From positions 238,696-302,695 of the forward strand of contig NZ_JAETXJ010000004.1 in the NCBI RefSeq assembly GCF_022508225.1: 64,000 bases of DNA. Direction: 5' to 3'. Positions 7,744-16,057 of this stretch are shown here, in pieces. Source of the stretch: Desulfovibrio sp. UIB00 (GTDB lineage Bacteria; Desulfobacterota; Desulfovibrionia; Desulfovibrionales; Desulfovibrionaceae). The notes below the pieces were generated by a model. The model ran no database searches. It had not been told where the DNA came from and saw nothing but the letters and a program-made list of their open reading frames with translations. Every line of letters starts with the position of its first letter. The stretch's first letter is position 1. A program made the position numbers and the translations under genes.

Positions 7744-9027
7744 ATGAGCGAAAAAAGGAAACCACGTTTTGAAACCCTGCAAGTTCATGCCGGGCAGGAA
7801 CAGCCGGATCCGGCGACCGGTGCGCGCGCAGTACCGATCTATCAGACAACATCCTTTGTTTTTGACGACTGTGCGCACGCTGAGGCGCGCTTTAACCTCA
7901 GCAATGCCGGCAACATTTACAGCCGCCTGACCAATCCCACGCAGGACGCCTTTGAACAGCGAGTTGCAGCACTTGAAGGAGGCGTTGCGGCCCTGGCCAC
8001 GGCCAGCGGCGCAGCAGCCGTTACCTATGCCCTGCAAAATCTGGCTGAAGCTGGCGACCACATTGTGGCCGAAAAGACCCTCTACGGCGGCACCTACAAT
8101 CTGCTGGCGCACACGCTCAAGGCCTGGGGCATAGACACCACCTTTGTGGACCCCGATGAACCCGGCGCTTTTGAGCGCGCCATCACACCCCGCACCAAGG
8201 CCATTTTTATTGAAACCCTGGGCAACCCGCACAGCAATATTGTGGATATTGAAGCGCTGGCGGATCTGGCCCACAAAAACGGCATCCCCCTGGTGGTGGA
8301 CAATACCTTTGCCACTCCTTGGCTGCTGCGCCCCATCGAACACGGGGCGGACGTTGTTGTGCATTCGGCAACCAAGTTTATTGGCGGTCACGGCACAACC
8401 CTTGGCGGTGTGATTGTGGACGGCGGCAAATTTGACTGGGAGGCCTCGGGCAAGTTCCCCCGGCTGTGCGAGCCGGAACCGAGCTACCACGGCCTGAGCT
8501 TTACCAAGGCAGTGGGCGCGGCGGCCTTTGCGGTGCGCGTCCGGGCCATACTGCTGCGCGATCTTGGCGCTACGCTTTCGCCCTTCAACGCCTTTATCCT
8601 GCTTCAAGGGCTGGAAACCCTTTCGCTGCGGGTTGAGCGCCACGTCAGCAATGCGCTGGCAGTGGTGGAATATCTGGCCAAGCATCCCAAGGTTGAGCGG
8701 GTCAACCATCCGTGCCTTGCCAGCAGCCCCAGCCATGCCTTGTATCAGCGCTATTTCCCCAAGGGGGGCGGCTCCATCTTTACCTTTGAGGTCAAGGGCG
8801 GCGCGGCCGAAGCCAGGGCATTCATCGACAGGTTGCAGGTCTTCTCCCTGCTGGCCAATGTGGCGGATGCAAAATCGCTGGTCATTCACCCCGCCTCCAC
8901 TACGCATTCTCAGCTCACTGCCACAGAGCTTGCCGAAACGGGCATCCGGCCCAACACGGTCAGGCTCTCCATTGGCATTGAACACGTGGATGACATTATT
9001 GAAGACATTGCACAGGCACTGGGCTAA
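7744..9027 (+). CDS. metY: O-acetylhomoserine sulfhydrylase (O-acetylhomoserine aminocarboxypropyltransferase)
   Basis: A 427-residue PLP enzyme of the Cys/Met metabolism family. It has the MetY-type N terminus [18 protein letters not shown], and [12 protein letters not shown] with the PLP lysine at about residue 211. It also has the insertion typical of MetY between the lysine and [14 protein letters not shown]. The C-terminal part contains [13 protein letters not shown]. It makes homocysteine directly from O-acetylhomoserine and sulfide, a natural route for a sulfide-producing cell. The ATG at 7744 is preceded by CAGGGG. It is a single-gene unit with a candidate operator upstream and a terminator downstream. 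Confidence 0.95.
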   Translation: MSEKRKPRFETLQVHAGQEQPDPATGARAVPIYQTTSFVFDDCAHAEARFNLSNAGNIYSRLTNPTQDAFEQRVAALEGGVAALATASGAAAVTYALQNLAEAGDHIVAEKTLYGGTYNLLAHTLKAWGIDTTFVDPDEPGAFERAITPRTKAIFIETLGNPHSNIVDIEALADLAHKNGIPLVVDNTFATPWLLRPIEHGADVVVHSATKFIGGHGTTLGGVIVDGGKFDWEASGKFPRLCEPEPSYHGLSFTKAVGAAAFAVRVRAILLRDLGATLSPFNAFILLQGLETLSLRVERHVSNALAVVEYLAKHPKVERVNHPCLASSPSHALYQRYFPKGGGSIFTFEVKGGAAEARAFIDRLQVFSLLANVADAKSLVIHPASTTHSQLTATELAETGIRPNTVRLSIGIEHVDDIIEDIAQALG

Positions 9028-9079
9028 GCCCACCCGGTGCAGGGCGCGCACAGCGCACCCGGAACCACAGCTCGGTTTC

Positions 9080-9115
9080 AAAGGCCCTGCCACAATACGC
9101 GGCGGGGCCTTTTTA
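9080..9115 (+). terminator. Intrinsic terminator of metY
   Basis: AAGGCCCTGC (from 9081) pairs with GCGGGGCCTT (to about 9111), followed by a T-run. It lies about 55 bp after the metY stop codon. Confidence 0.8.
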
Positions 9116-9265
9116 GCTTGCAGCTTCGAGTAAAAGGCATTGTCTTTTCAGGGGCCATTGCATACAACTGGCTGATCCATTGTAATGCTCTGCGACCGGG
9201 ACAGCCTACCCCCTCTGGGCAAGCCGCCCGCCGTTAACTGTGCGCTCTCAAGCAGGAGACTTTTC

Positions 9266-9721
9266 ATGTTCAGAAAAATTGCGGTTCTTCTTTTTGTCAT
9301 GCTCCTGGCCACGCCCGTGCTGGCAGATGAGGTGAGTACAAAGTATATTTCCGTTGACCTTCCCGACAACTGGAAGGCCGTTATGGCTCCCACAGAAAAT
9401 CAGGGAACTACCACCGTTATTTTTTCAAATGCTTCGGGCAATTCTACGGTGGGTTTTGTGACCGGCCCCACCGGCGGCGCGGATACCAAAACTGTTGCCG
9501 AAATGTTCGCCAACCAGTTCAAGGCGCTCAAGCCCCCGGTGGAAAAAAACGGACAATACACCTTTGCCTTCACCCAGCAGCAGACCCCTTGCCAATCCTG
9601 GGTAGCGGCGTCTGGCGATATTTTTATGGTCACGACCATCACCGGCGACCGCAAGCTTGGCCTGGCTTTTATCAAAAGGTACGTAAAAAGTGCGGAATAC
9701 GCCAGTTTACTGCCTAAATAG
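9266..9721 (+). CDS. Small secreted protein of unknown function
   Basis: A 151-residue protein with a clear Sec signal peptide (MFRKIAVLLFVMLLATPVLA, then DEV). The mature part of about 130 residues is predicted mainly beta, with one Cys (TPCQSW). I do not recognise a family. Segments such as YISVDLPDNWKAVMA and DRKLGLAFIKRYVKS resemble small periplasmic stress or lipoprotein-like domains only in general style. The start is the ATG at 9266 behind AGGAG; an upstream in-frame start would bury the signal peptide. It stands alone between metY and a convergent glycosyltransferase. Confidence 0.8.
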   Translation: MFRKIAVLLFVMLLATPVLADEVSTKYISVDLPDNWKAVMAPTENQGTTTVIFSNASGNSTVGFVTGPTGGADTKTVAEMFANQFKALKPPVEKNGQYTFAFTQQQTPCQSWVAASGDIFMVTTITGDRKLGLAFIKRYVKSAEYASLLPK

Positions 9722-9755
9722 GCAAATTCTCTCGGTCAATTTTAAGGCTTGATAA

Positions 9756-9796
9756 AACATCAGGGGCTGTCGGCATTGCTGACAGCCCCTGATGTT
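9756..9796. terminator. 16-bp perfect hairpin at a convergent junction
   Basis: AACATCAGGGGCTGTC (9756-9771) is exactly mirrored at 9781-9796 around a 9-nt loop. On the minus strand it is followed by TTTTAT, so it probably terminates the glycosyltransferase transcript. It may also block readthrough from the plus side. Confidence 0.75.
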
Positions 9797-9821
9797 AGTT
9801 ACTGACGCCCCCAAAGTGCAT

Positions 9822-10799
9822 TCACAAAGGAGTGCATTCCTGCCCGCAGCCTTTCCAGATTCTTTTCAGACGATCCACCACGGCATCTGAATACATGTCG
9901 TTATTGCGGCCTGCCGCAACCAGATTGTCCAGCAGATCCTTACTGCGGCTCAAGGCCTGTTGAATGGGCGCATAGGCGGGATCTTCCTCCAGCACCACGT
10001 TATAGCCATCCACATCCTTGATGCGGTAGCGCAGCGGTACCTTCCAGTTGCGAACGCACATGTTGTACAGATAGTAATTCACCAAAAACAATCCCATGCC
10101 GCCGGATTCATCCTTGAAAAGCCGGGCATGTTCCTTGCCTTTATTCAGGTCTGTATCTTCGTATTCCGAATTGTCGTATTTGCCGCCGTTTACAAAAAAA
10201 TCATTGGCGTCATAATAGTATTGCGTCAATCCGGCACAGTTTACGCGTGAGCCGTAATCCCCGTCATCTGCGCCGTACAGACCGTAATCCTCGCTCCAGT
10301 AGCCCAATATGTCTGAAACACTTTTGGGGATGATAATGGCGCTCCCCATGAGCGTGGATGTGCAAATGCCAAGTCTGCCGTCTTCACTGGTGATCGTGCC
10401 GGGATTTTTCACCATGTCATGCGCTATGAACGTCGGCCCCAGTGTAGAAACAGGATCACCGTGCGCCCACAGCCTGAAAAGATTCTCCAGCCAGTTGGGC
10501 GTTAGGGCCGCCATATCGTTGTCGAGCTTCATGTAATAAGGGGCGTCCACAGCGCGCCAGCCGATGTTGCAGGCGCAGGATATGCCCATATTGCGCGGCA
10601 GCAAAAAAAGATTGTCGATGATCCCGTCTTTGTGCAGCTCCACCAGACGATCACGCAGGGCTTGCTCGCTGCCGTTATCCACCACTGTAACCGCAAATGG
10701 AATGCCGGGCGCTGTTTTGCGCAGGGCCAACAGTGTCTTCTGCGTAAGATGATACCTGTTAAAAACAGGTATGGTGATGTTTACGACAGGATTGGTCAT
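9822..10799 (-). CDS. Family 2 glycosyltransferase
   Basis: A 325-residue GT-A fold enzyme. The N-terminal nucleotide-binding strand is NITIPVFNR and the next is TVVDNGSEQ. The metal-binding DxD-type motif is KLDNDMAALTPNW. An acceptor region has MGSAIIIPKSV followed by acidic YGADDGDYGSR. There is no transmembrane segment, so it should act at the cytoplasmic face. Sugar donor and acceptor are unknown; cell-surface polysaccharide or protein glycosylation are the usual settings. It lies 50 bp downstream of the amidotransferase gene on the same strand. The start ATG at 10799 has GGAG upstream. Confidence 0.88.
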   Translation of the reverse strand: MTNPVVNITIPVFNRYHLTQKTLLALRKTAPGIPFAVTVVDNGSEQALRDRLVELHKDGIIDNLFLLPRNMGISCACNIGWRAVDAPYYMKLDNDMAALTPNWLENLFRLWAHGDPVSTLGPTFIAHDMVKNPGTITSEDGRLGICTSTLMGSAIIIPKSVSDILGYWSEDYGLYGADDGDYGSRVNCAGLTQYYYDANDFFVNGGKYDNSEYEDTDLNKGKEHARLFKDESGGMGLFLVNYYLYNMCVRNWKVPLRYRIKDVDGYNVVLEEDPAYAPIQQALSRSKDLLDNLVAAGRNNDMYSDAVVDRLKRIWKGCGQECTPL

Positions 10800-10849
10800 C
10801 TGAACGCTCCTGTACCGACCAGTGATTCAGAATGATGTGCAGACTTACT

Positions 10850-11548
10850 CTAGCGCACCTCTTCCATCAACCAGCGGCGCATAAAGGCCAGCCCTGCAGC
10901 CCGTGCCTGAGCGCCGAGCCTCTGGGCGTCTTCACGTATGGCGCGGGGGTCAAAGCCGTTCACGCCAAGTTCGCAGCAATGGCCCACAAGCCATGTTTCC
11001 ATCAGGGCCGCGTCCATTTCTGCGTGAAACTGCAAACCGAGCTGCCCCGGCCCGGGCCGGAAGGCCTGATGCGGGGTGATAGCCGTTGAGGCAAGCAGAT
11101 CGCTGCCCCGGGGCAGATCAAACGTATCGCCATGCCAGTGCAGCACAGGCGCGCCCGCAAGCTCAGCCAGAGGGCCGCTCAATCCCGCCGGGGTGAGTTC
11201 AACCTGGCCCCAGCCAATCTCCTTGGCGGTTCCGGGGTATACGTCGGCATCAAGGGCGCTGGCCATAAGCTGCGCGCCAAGGCAGATGCCCAGCAGAGGT
11301 CGGCCCGAAGCAAGACGGCTTGCCACAAGCACTTTTTCATCGGCAAGGAAGGGATACACATCTTCCTGATACACGCCAATGGGGCCGCCCAGCACCACGG
11401 CAAGGTCGGCATCCTTCCACAGTTCCGGCTCCAGGGGCACAACCCCGGCCTGTACATAGCTGATCGCAAAGCCCGCTTCTTCAAGCGGCTGCACAAACAC
11501 ACCCAGATTTTCAAAAGCCACATGTTGGATAGCAACGCAACGCTTCAT
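10850..11548 (-). CDS. Class I glutamine amidotransferase-like protein
   Basis: A 232-residue GATase1 domain protein. The nucleophile elbow GICLGAQLMA contains the catalytic Cys. LQFHAEMD supplies the catalytic His and, shortly after, an acidic residue. VVLGGPIGVYQED is the oxyanion-side loop. The overall layout matches the stand-alone GMP-synthase-like amidotransferases often annotated as gamma-glutamyl or GuaA-like GATases, whose partners are usually unknown. The start is ATG 11548 behind GGGAGA; a longer in-frame extension looks non-coding. It may be cotranscribed with the glycosyltransferase. Confidence 0.85.
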   Translation of the reverse strand: MKRCVAIQHVAFENLGVFVQPLEEAGFAISYVQAGVVPLEPELWKDADLAVVLGGPIGVYQEDVYPFLADEKVLVASRLASGRPLLGICLGAQLMASALDADVYPGTAKEIGWGQVELTPAGLSGPLAELAGAPVLHWHGDTFDLPRGSDLLASTAITPHQAFRPGPGQLGLQFHAEMDAALMETWLVGHCCELGVNGFDPRAIREDAQRLGAQARAAGLAFMRRWLMEEVR

Positions 11549-12017
11549 GCTTTCTCCCGATGCTGAAATACCTTTTACACTGGATGCCATATGGACAAAT
11601 ACGGCACGCAGCGCTTGCGCCCGCCACTCTGCGGGCATTCTGAACGCCACGGGGGGAAGTTGTACGCGCCCAGGAAAACAAATTAGAGCAATGCAGCTGA
11701 ACATACACAGGTTCAACATTCTGCGCCGCAGCCCATGGCGCACGCGCAATCATACTGCGCCTGCGCTTTTTTGCTGCGTCTGCCCGCACAATCTTCAGGG
11801 CAATTCCAAAAAAACTCTGCCCTGAATGAGCGAGGCCAACGGTCTGCACCAGCAGTTTTCCATCTCACATAGTACGCAGCTTGTGGATGAAGCGCAAGAA
11901 TGCCGAGCCTGCCCGGCAAAAACATCTTGCTACAAATTTATTTTTTTTGTTACTAAACATCCAGCTACGTCATGCCATGGCGGCAACCCCCTCCACCTCA
12001 ACCAACAGGAACTTTCT
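11549..12017. other. Divergent intergenic region between amidotransferase and nickel operon
   Basis: About 470 bp without a convincing gene. It holds a 9-bp inverted repeat (TTCAGGGCA at 11794-11802, TGCCCTGAA at 11818-11826) and an AT-rich patch near 11930-11965 that could carry the nik promoter. I looked for a NikR palindrome of the GTGTTAC type and a cobalamin riboswitch and found neither by eye. Confidence 0.5.
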
Positions 12018-12788
12018 ATGTGGAAAATTTGCTGCGCCAGCCTTGCTCTGCTGCTCATGTGGGGAACCCAGGCCCAGGCCCATTTCGGCATGGTCATCCC
12101 CTCCACCCCCACGGTTGCAGACAAGAAGGACGCCAACGTGCAGTTGGAGATTTCCTTTGTGCACCCCATGGAGATGCAGGGTATGGATATGGCCGCGCCT
12201 GCGGCGGCTACCGTCACCCATGACGGAAAAACAGAAGACATCAAGGCAACGCTCAAGCCCGCCACGGTGCTGGGCCACAAGGCATGGCAAACAACCTACG
12301 GGATCAAAAAACCTGGCGTGTACCAGTTTGCCGTTGAGCCCGCCCCCTATTTTGAACCTGCGGAAGACAAGTTCATCGTACATTACACCAAGACCGTGGT
12401 AGCCGCCTTTGGCGAAGAAGAAGGCTGGGATGCCCCCCTTGGCCTGAAAACGGAAATCGTGCCCCTTACCCGCCCCTTTGCCAATTATACAGGCAATGTA
12501 TTCCGTGGCCGCGTTTTGCTTGACGGCAAGCCCGTTGCCGGAGCTGACGTGGAAGTGGAGTGCTACAACAAGGGCAAGGCGCACACCGCTCCCAACGATT
12601 TTTATGTCACCCAGGTAGTCAAGACCGATGAAAACGGCGTCTTCAGCTATGGTATTCCCTGGGCGGGATGGTGGGGTTTTGCGGCCCTGAACACCTCCGC
12701 CGAAAAAATGGAATACAAGGGTGAAGCCAAGGAAGTGGAACTGGGCGCTGTGATGTGGGTGAATTTTGCCGCACCCAAGACCAAGTAA
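12018..12788 (+). CDS. nikK: Nickel transport periplasmic component NikK-like (DUF4198)
   Basis: A 256-residue exported protein matching DUF4198. The signal peptide ends at TQAQA, and the mature protein then begins with HFGMVIPS, which exposes an N-terminal His often seen in metal-handling periplasmic proteins. Met/His-rich stretches ([11 protein letters not shown]) could bind metal. A C-terminal beta-sandwich domain has [18 protein letters not shown] and WWGFAAL. In nickel ECF systems NikK is thought to hand metal to the membrane component. It is the first gene of nikK-cbiM-nikL-cbiQ-cbiO. The start ATG 12018 has CAGGA upstream. Confidence 0.85.
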   Translation: MWKICCASLALLLMWGTQAQAHFGMVIPSTPTVADKKDANVQLEISFVHPMEMQGMDMAAPAAATVTHDGKTEDIKATLKPATVLGHKAWQTTYGIKKPGVYQFAVEPAPYFEPAEDKFIVHYTKTVVAAFGEEEGWDAPLGLKTEIVPLTRPFANYTGNVFRGRVLLDGKPVAGADVEVECYNKGKAHTAPNDFYVTQVVKTDENGVFSYGIPWAGWWGFAALNTSAEKMEYKGEAKEVELGAVMWVNFAAPKTK

Positions 12789-12915
12789 TACTGCGCCAAA
12801 CATGGCTGCGGCAGGCCGGGCCGGAAATTGCCCCTTCCGGTTCGGCCTCTGCGCATGCGGCCTTGCAAGGTGAAGCCGGGCAAAGGGCAAGCAAAGGCCC
12901 AACAAAGGATTGATC

Positions 12916-13527
12916 ATGCATATTGCCGAAGGCGTTCTTTCCCCTGCCGTGCTTGCCACGGGTTACGCCCTTACCGCCGCCGGAACGGCTCTGGGCCTGA
13001 AAAAACTCGATTATGACCGGCTCATGACCGTGGCCATTCTGGCCGCGACTTTTTTTGTGGGTTCGCTTATCCATGTGCCCATCGGCATTACCAGCGCGCA
13101 CCTTATTCTCAACGGCCTTCTGGGCGTGATACTCGGGTGGGCGGCCTTTCCGGCCATCCTGGCGGCTCTGGCGCTTCAGGCGCTACTGTTCCAGTTTGGC
13201 GGCCTTGTGGTATTGGGGGTCAACACCTTCACCATGGGATTTTCAGCCGTCGTGGCGGGTTATGTGTTTCGCGGCCTGTGCCGTGCGTGGCCCACACCAG
13301 CAGGGCAAAAAATTGCCGCTTTCTGCGGCGGTGCGCTGGGCGTTTTGGGCGCGGGCCTGCTGACGGCGGTGGCTCTGGCCTCCAGTGATGAAGGCTTTGC
13401 CACTGCTGCGCGGCTACTGTTTTTGGCGCATCTGCCCATCATGTTGGCCGAAGGGCTTATCACCATGCTGACCGTGGGATTTATCGCCAGGGTGCGCCCT
13501 GAAATGCTGCGCCTGAGCGCGGCCTGA
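12916..13527 (+). CDS. cbiM: Nickel/cobalt ECF transporter substrate-binding membrane protein CbiM/NikM
   Basis: A 203-residue protein with about six to seven TM helices. It begins MHIAEGVLSP, where His2 and the free N terminus form the known Ni/Co-coordinating site of CbiM/NikM. HVPIGITSAHLILNGLLGVILG is the family signature and supplies additional metal His residues. The ATG at 12916 is used because AGGA lies six bases upstream and because the N terminus must be MHI; a TTG six bases earlier is rejected. It is followed 17 bp later by nikL rather than by cbiN, which favours the nickel subtype. Confidence 0.92.
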   Translation: MHIAEGVLSPAVLATGYALTAAGTALGLKKLDYDRLMTVAILAATFFVGSLIHVPIGITSAHLILNGLLGVILGWAAFPAILAALALQALLFQFGGLVVLGVNTFTMGFSAVVAGYVFRGLCRAWPTPAGQKIAAFCGGALGVLGAGLLTAVALASSDEGFATAARLLFLAHLPIMLAEGLITMLTVGFIARVRPEMLRLSAA

Positions 13528-13544
13528 GGCCATAAGGAGTCTCC

Positions 13545-14249
13545 ATGCTTTCCATTTGTTCGCGCAAGGCATTCTCCCCCATACTGCCCACACTGTTGTC
13601 CACACTGTTTTTGCTCTTCACGCTGGCATTACCCCATGCGGCTCTGGCCCACCGGGTCAATATTTTTGCATGGACAGAAGGGGACCAGGTTGTTGCGGAA
13701 TGCGGCTTTAACGGCGGCAACAAGGTCAAGCAGGGACAGGTGGTGGTGTACGATGCTGCCACTGGCGCAAAGCTACAGGAAGGCCGCACCGATGATCAGG
13801 GCGTGTACCGTTTTCCTGTTCCCGCTGAGGGCAAGGCCCACGGCCTGCGCATTGTCGTCAAGGCTGGCGAAGGCCATCAGAATGAATGGATGATGGACGC
13901 CGCCGAACTGGCGGCAGTTCAGACGCCAGCCATTCCCGCCAGCGCCTCCGAAGCAAAGGACGCGGCGGCTCCTGCTGCCGAAAAAACATCTCCGGTTACA
14001 CACGCAGTATCCACGGCAACCCCCGGAGCAAAAGGCGCGGCTGCACCCACCCCAAGCGCTGCCGGCGTCAGCTCCGGGGAGCTGCAAACCATTGTCAACG
14101 CGGCGCTGGATGTAAAGCTTGGGCCCATCCGCCGGGAACTTGCCGAAATGCGCGTGTCCCGCCCCGGCTTTTCTGAAATTTTCGGCGGCATCGGCTGGCT
14201 GGTGGGTCTGGCGGGCATTGCCCTTTACTTCAAGGGACGTCGGGGGTAA
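13545..14249 (+). CDS. nikL: Nickel ECF transporter auxiliary component NikL-like
   Basis: A 234-residue protein. The order is: N-terminal signal or TM segment (ending ALAHRVN), a carboxypeptidase-regulatory-like beta domain (GQVVVYDAATGAKLQEGRT), a low-complexity Ala/Pro/Thr linker at about residues 125-175, and a C-terminal TM helix (GGIGWLVGLAGIALYF) with a short basic tail. This is the architecture of NikL, the small membrane-anchored partner that replaces CbiN in nickel systems. AAGGAG lies upstream of ATG 13545. It is tightly linked to cbiM and cbiQ. Confidence 0.85.
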   Translation: MLSICSRKAFSPILPTLLSTLFLLFTLALPHAALAHRVNIFAWTEGDQVVAECGFNGGNKVKQGQVVVYDAATGAKLQEGRTDDQGVYRFPVPAEGKAHGLRIVVKAGEGHQNEWMMDAAELAAVQTPAIPASASEAKDAAAPAAEKTSPVTHAVSTATPGAKGAAAPTPSAAGVSSGELQTIVNAALDVKLGPIRRELAEMRVSRPGFSEIFGGIGWLVGLAGIALYFKGRRG

Positions 14250-14258
14250 TGGCTGGGA

Positions 14259-15020
14259 GTGTTTGACCAGCCCTTTGTCCGCCCATCGCTCATACAGCGT
14301 ATTGACCCCCGCGTTCGCATGGCCTTCGCGGGGGGGCTTGCGGTATGCATATCACTGCTGCACAGCCTGACCGCCTGCGGCATGGCCCTTGCGTTGGGTC
14401 TGGCGCTCTTGGCGGCGGCCAATCCGCCTGCCCGCGCGCTGCTGCAACGCCTCGGTGCCATCAATATCTTCATTGTTTTTCTGTGGTGCGTCACGCCCCT
14501 GACCACGCCGGGAACCCCGCTGGCGCAATGGGGAATGCTCACAGTGAGCGCCGAAGGCGTACGCCTTGCGCTGCTGGTAAGCATCAAGTCCAATGCCATT
14601 GCCTGCATTTTTCTGGCGCTTGTCGCCACCATGAACGCCCCCACCGCCGGTCATGCGCTGGAGCGGCTGCACTGCCCGGCCAAGCTCGTTTTTCTCTTTC
14701 TTTTCACAGCCAGATACGTTCACGTTATCGCCCAGGAATGGCACACCTTGCTGGTGGCGGCACGGTTGCGCGGTTTTCGTCCGCGTACCAACATGCATAC
14801 CTACCGTACCATGGCATCCCTGTTGGGTCTGTTGCTGGTGCGCAGCTACGAACGCTCGCTGCGCGTGCGCGAGGCTATGGTCTTGCGGGGATTTTCCGGC
14901 CATTTCAGATCGGTGACGGTATTCCACGCCCAAAGGGGCGACTGTATTTTCGCACTGGGCCTGCTGCTGTGCATGGCGGGGATAATCGCGGTTGAATGCC
15001 TGGGAGGCCTCAATGTCTGA
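14259..15020 (+). CDS. cbiQ: ECF transporter transmembrane component CbiQ/NikQ
   Basis: A 253-residue membrane protein of the EcfT family. It has about six hydrophobic helices and two Ala-Arg-Gly-type coupling motifs: AARLRGF near residue 170 and EAMVLRGFSG near residue 210. These dock on the ATPase. IDPRVRMAFAGG near the N terminus is also typical. It couples ATP hydrolysis by CbiO to metal uptake by CbiM. The only reasonable start is a GTG at 14259, nine bases after nikL. It overlaps cbiO by 8 bp, a sign of translational coupling. Confidence 0.92.
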   Translation: MFDQPFVRPSLIQRIDPRVRMAFAGGLAVCISLLHSLTACGMALALGLALLAAANPPARALLQRLGAINIFIVFLWCVTPLTTPGTPLAQWGMLTVSAEGVRLALLVSIKSNAIACIFLALVATMNAPTAGHALERLHCPAKLVFLFLFTARYVHVIAQEWHTLLVAARLRGFRPRTNMHTYRTMASLLGLLLVRSYERSLRVREAMVLRGFSGHFRSVTVFHAQRGDCIFALGLLLCMAGIIAVECLGGLNV

Positions 15021-15756
15021 CCACCATCACGATGCAGCCATTTTCTGCCTCGAGGGCATCTGCTTTGCTTACGGGCAGGGCAGCTCGCCGCGCACAGTGC
15101 TGTGCGATGTGGATTTTTCACTGCATCCCGGTCAGCGTATCGGCCTCTATGGACCCAACGGAAGCGGCAAAACAACGCTTTTTCGCTGCATCACGGGGCT
15201 GGCACGGCCACAGGCAGGTCAGGTGCTGTTCCACGGCACCCCCCTCAAGGAAGAAAAAGATTTCTACAATCTGCGCTGCAAGGTGGGCTTTGTGCTGCAA
15301 CACGCGGAAGACCAGCTCTTTTTCCCCACCGTGCTGGAGGACGTGGCCTTTGGCCCGCTGAATCTCGGCTTTTCAGCCGACGAGGCAAGAGATTGCGCCC
15401 TGGACACCCTGCGCGATCTCGGCCTGGCAGGTTTTGAAAACCGCCTTACCCACCGGCTTTCCGGCGGCGAAAAAAAGCTCGTATCCCTGGCTTCAGTGAT
15501 GGCCATGAAGCCCGAGGCGCTACTGCTCGACGAACCCACCAACGGTCTCGACAACGATGCCCGCCAGCGCATCATCGACATTCTGGGCAGCCTGAGCACA
15601 GCGCGTATAACCATTTCCCATGACTGGGATTTTCTGGCGCAAACATCCACCCAGTACCTCACCATAGCCAACAATCGGCTAAACGCCTGCGCCCCCTCCT
15701 TTGCCCACGCCCATATGCATGCTCACCCGCTGGGCAACGAACCCCACGAGCATTAG
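15013..15756 (+). CDS. cbiO: ECF transporter ATPase CbiO/NikO with His-rich termini
   Basis: A 247-residue ABC ATPase. Walker A is GPNGSGKTT, the Q-loop region is VLQHAEDQLFFPTVLEDVAFGP (EcfA type), the signature is LSGGEKK, Walker B is LLLDEPTNGLD and the switch His is in TISHDWDF. Both ends are His-rich: MSDHHHDAA at the start and a tail with HAHMHAHP and EPHEH. The extra His residues may buffer or sense nickel; this is inference. The start ATG 15013 lies behind GGGAGG, inside the end of cbiQ. It is the last gene of the operon. Confidence 0.93.
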   Translation: MSDHHHDAAIFCLEGICFAYGQGSSPRTVLCDVDFSLHPGQRIGLYGPNGSGKTTLFRCITGLARPQAGQVLFHGTPLKEEKDFYNLRCKVGFVLQHAEDQLFFPTVLEDVAFGPLNLGFSADEARDCALDTLRDLGLAGFENRLTHRLSGGEKKLVSLASVMAMKPEALLLDEPTNGLDNDARQRIIDILGSLSTARITISHDWDFLAQTSTQYLTIANNRLNACAPSFAHAHMHAHPLGNEPHEH

Positions 15757-16057
15757 CCAAAACAATCTTTCCAGCTTAAATCTTCAACAATGTTAGACTA
15801 ATACGCCATAAACTATCTGCTATGAAATAATTTTCCAGCACGCTGCTTTGCACCGTCCTTCGGTAACGCAGCGCTGGCGTTACCCTTTGACTCGCCTCTG
15901 GTCGCCGCGCATTTTAATCCCCGCACCCGATATCTACTTGCATATATAAAATGATAGTAGCATTCTTTCCTAAACAATAGTAGGGTCGCGCAGCAATTTA
16001 TGCTCTGCGTCAGATTCCTCTCTTTTGGCACAAGATCTTGGCCTCCCAAGGATTGCC
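15757..16057. other. Intergenic region with an 8-bp hairpin
   Basis: About 300 bp between cbiO and the GGDEF gene. GGTAACGC (15862-15869) and GCGTTACC (15877-15884) form a stem around AGCGCTG. An open frame on the minus strand spans part of it but has no family match or good start. The stretch from about 15840 to 15915 is GC-rich inside an AT-rich flank and may be a dispersed intergenic element. Confidence 0.4.

Noticed and set aside
7705..9093. A 462-codon minus-strand frame
   Set aside because: It is antisense to metY and carries no motif.
11926..11970. Possible NikR half-site (TTGTTAC) before nikK
   Set aside because: The inverted partner at the required distance is missing.
16022..16045. 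TTGGCACAAGATCTTGG, resembling a sigma-54 promoter (a similar sequence occurs near 44009)
   Set aside because: The GC of the -12 element is two bases out of register in both copies, so sigma-54 recognition is unlikely.
15813..16049. A 78-codon minus-strand frame between cbiO and the GGDEF gene
   Set aside because: No ribosome site, no homology that I recognise, and it spans a GC-rich patch flanked by AT-rich DNA; more likely an intergenic element.
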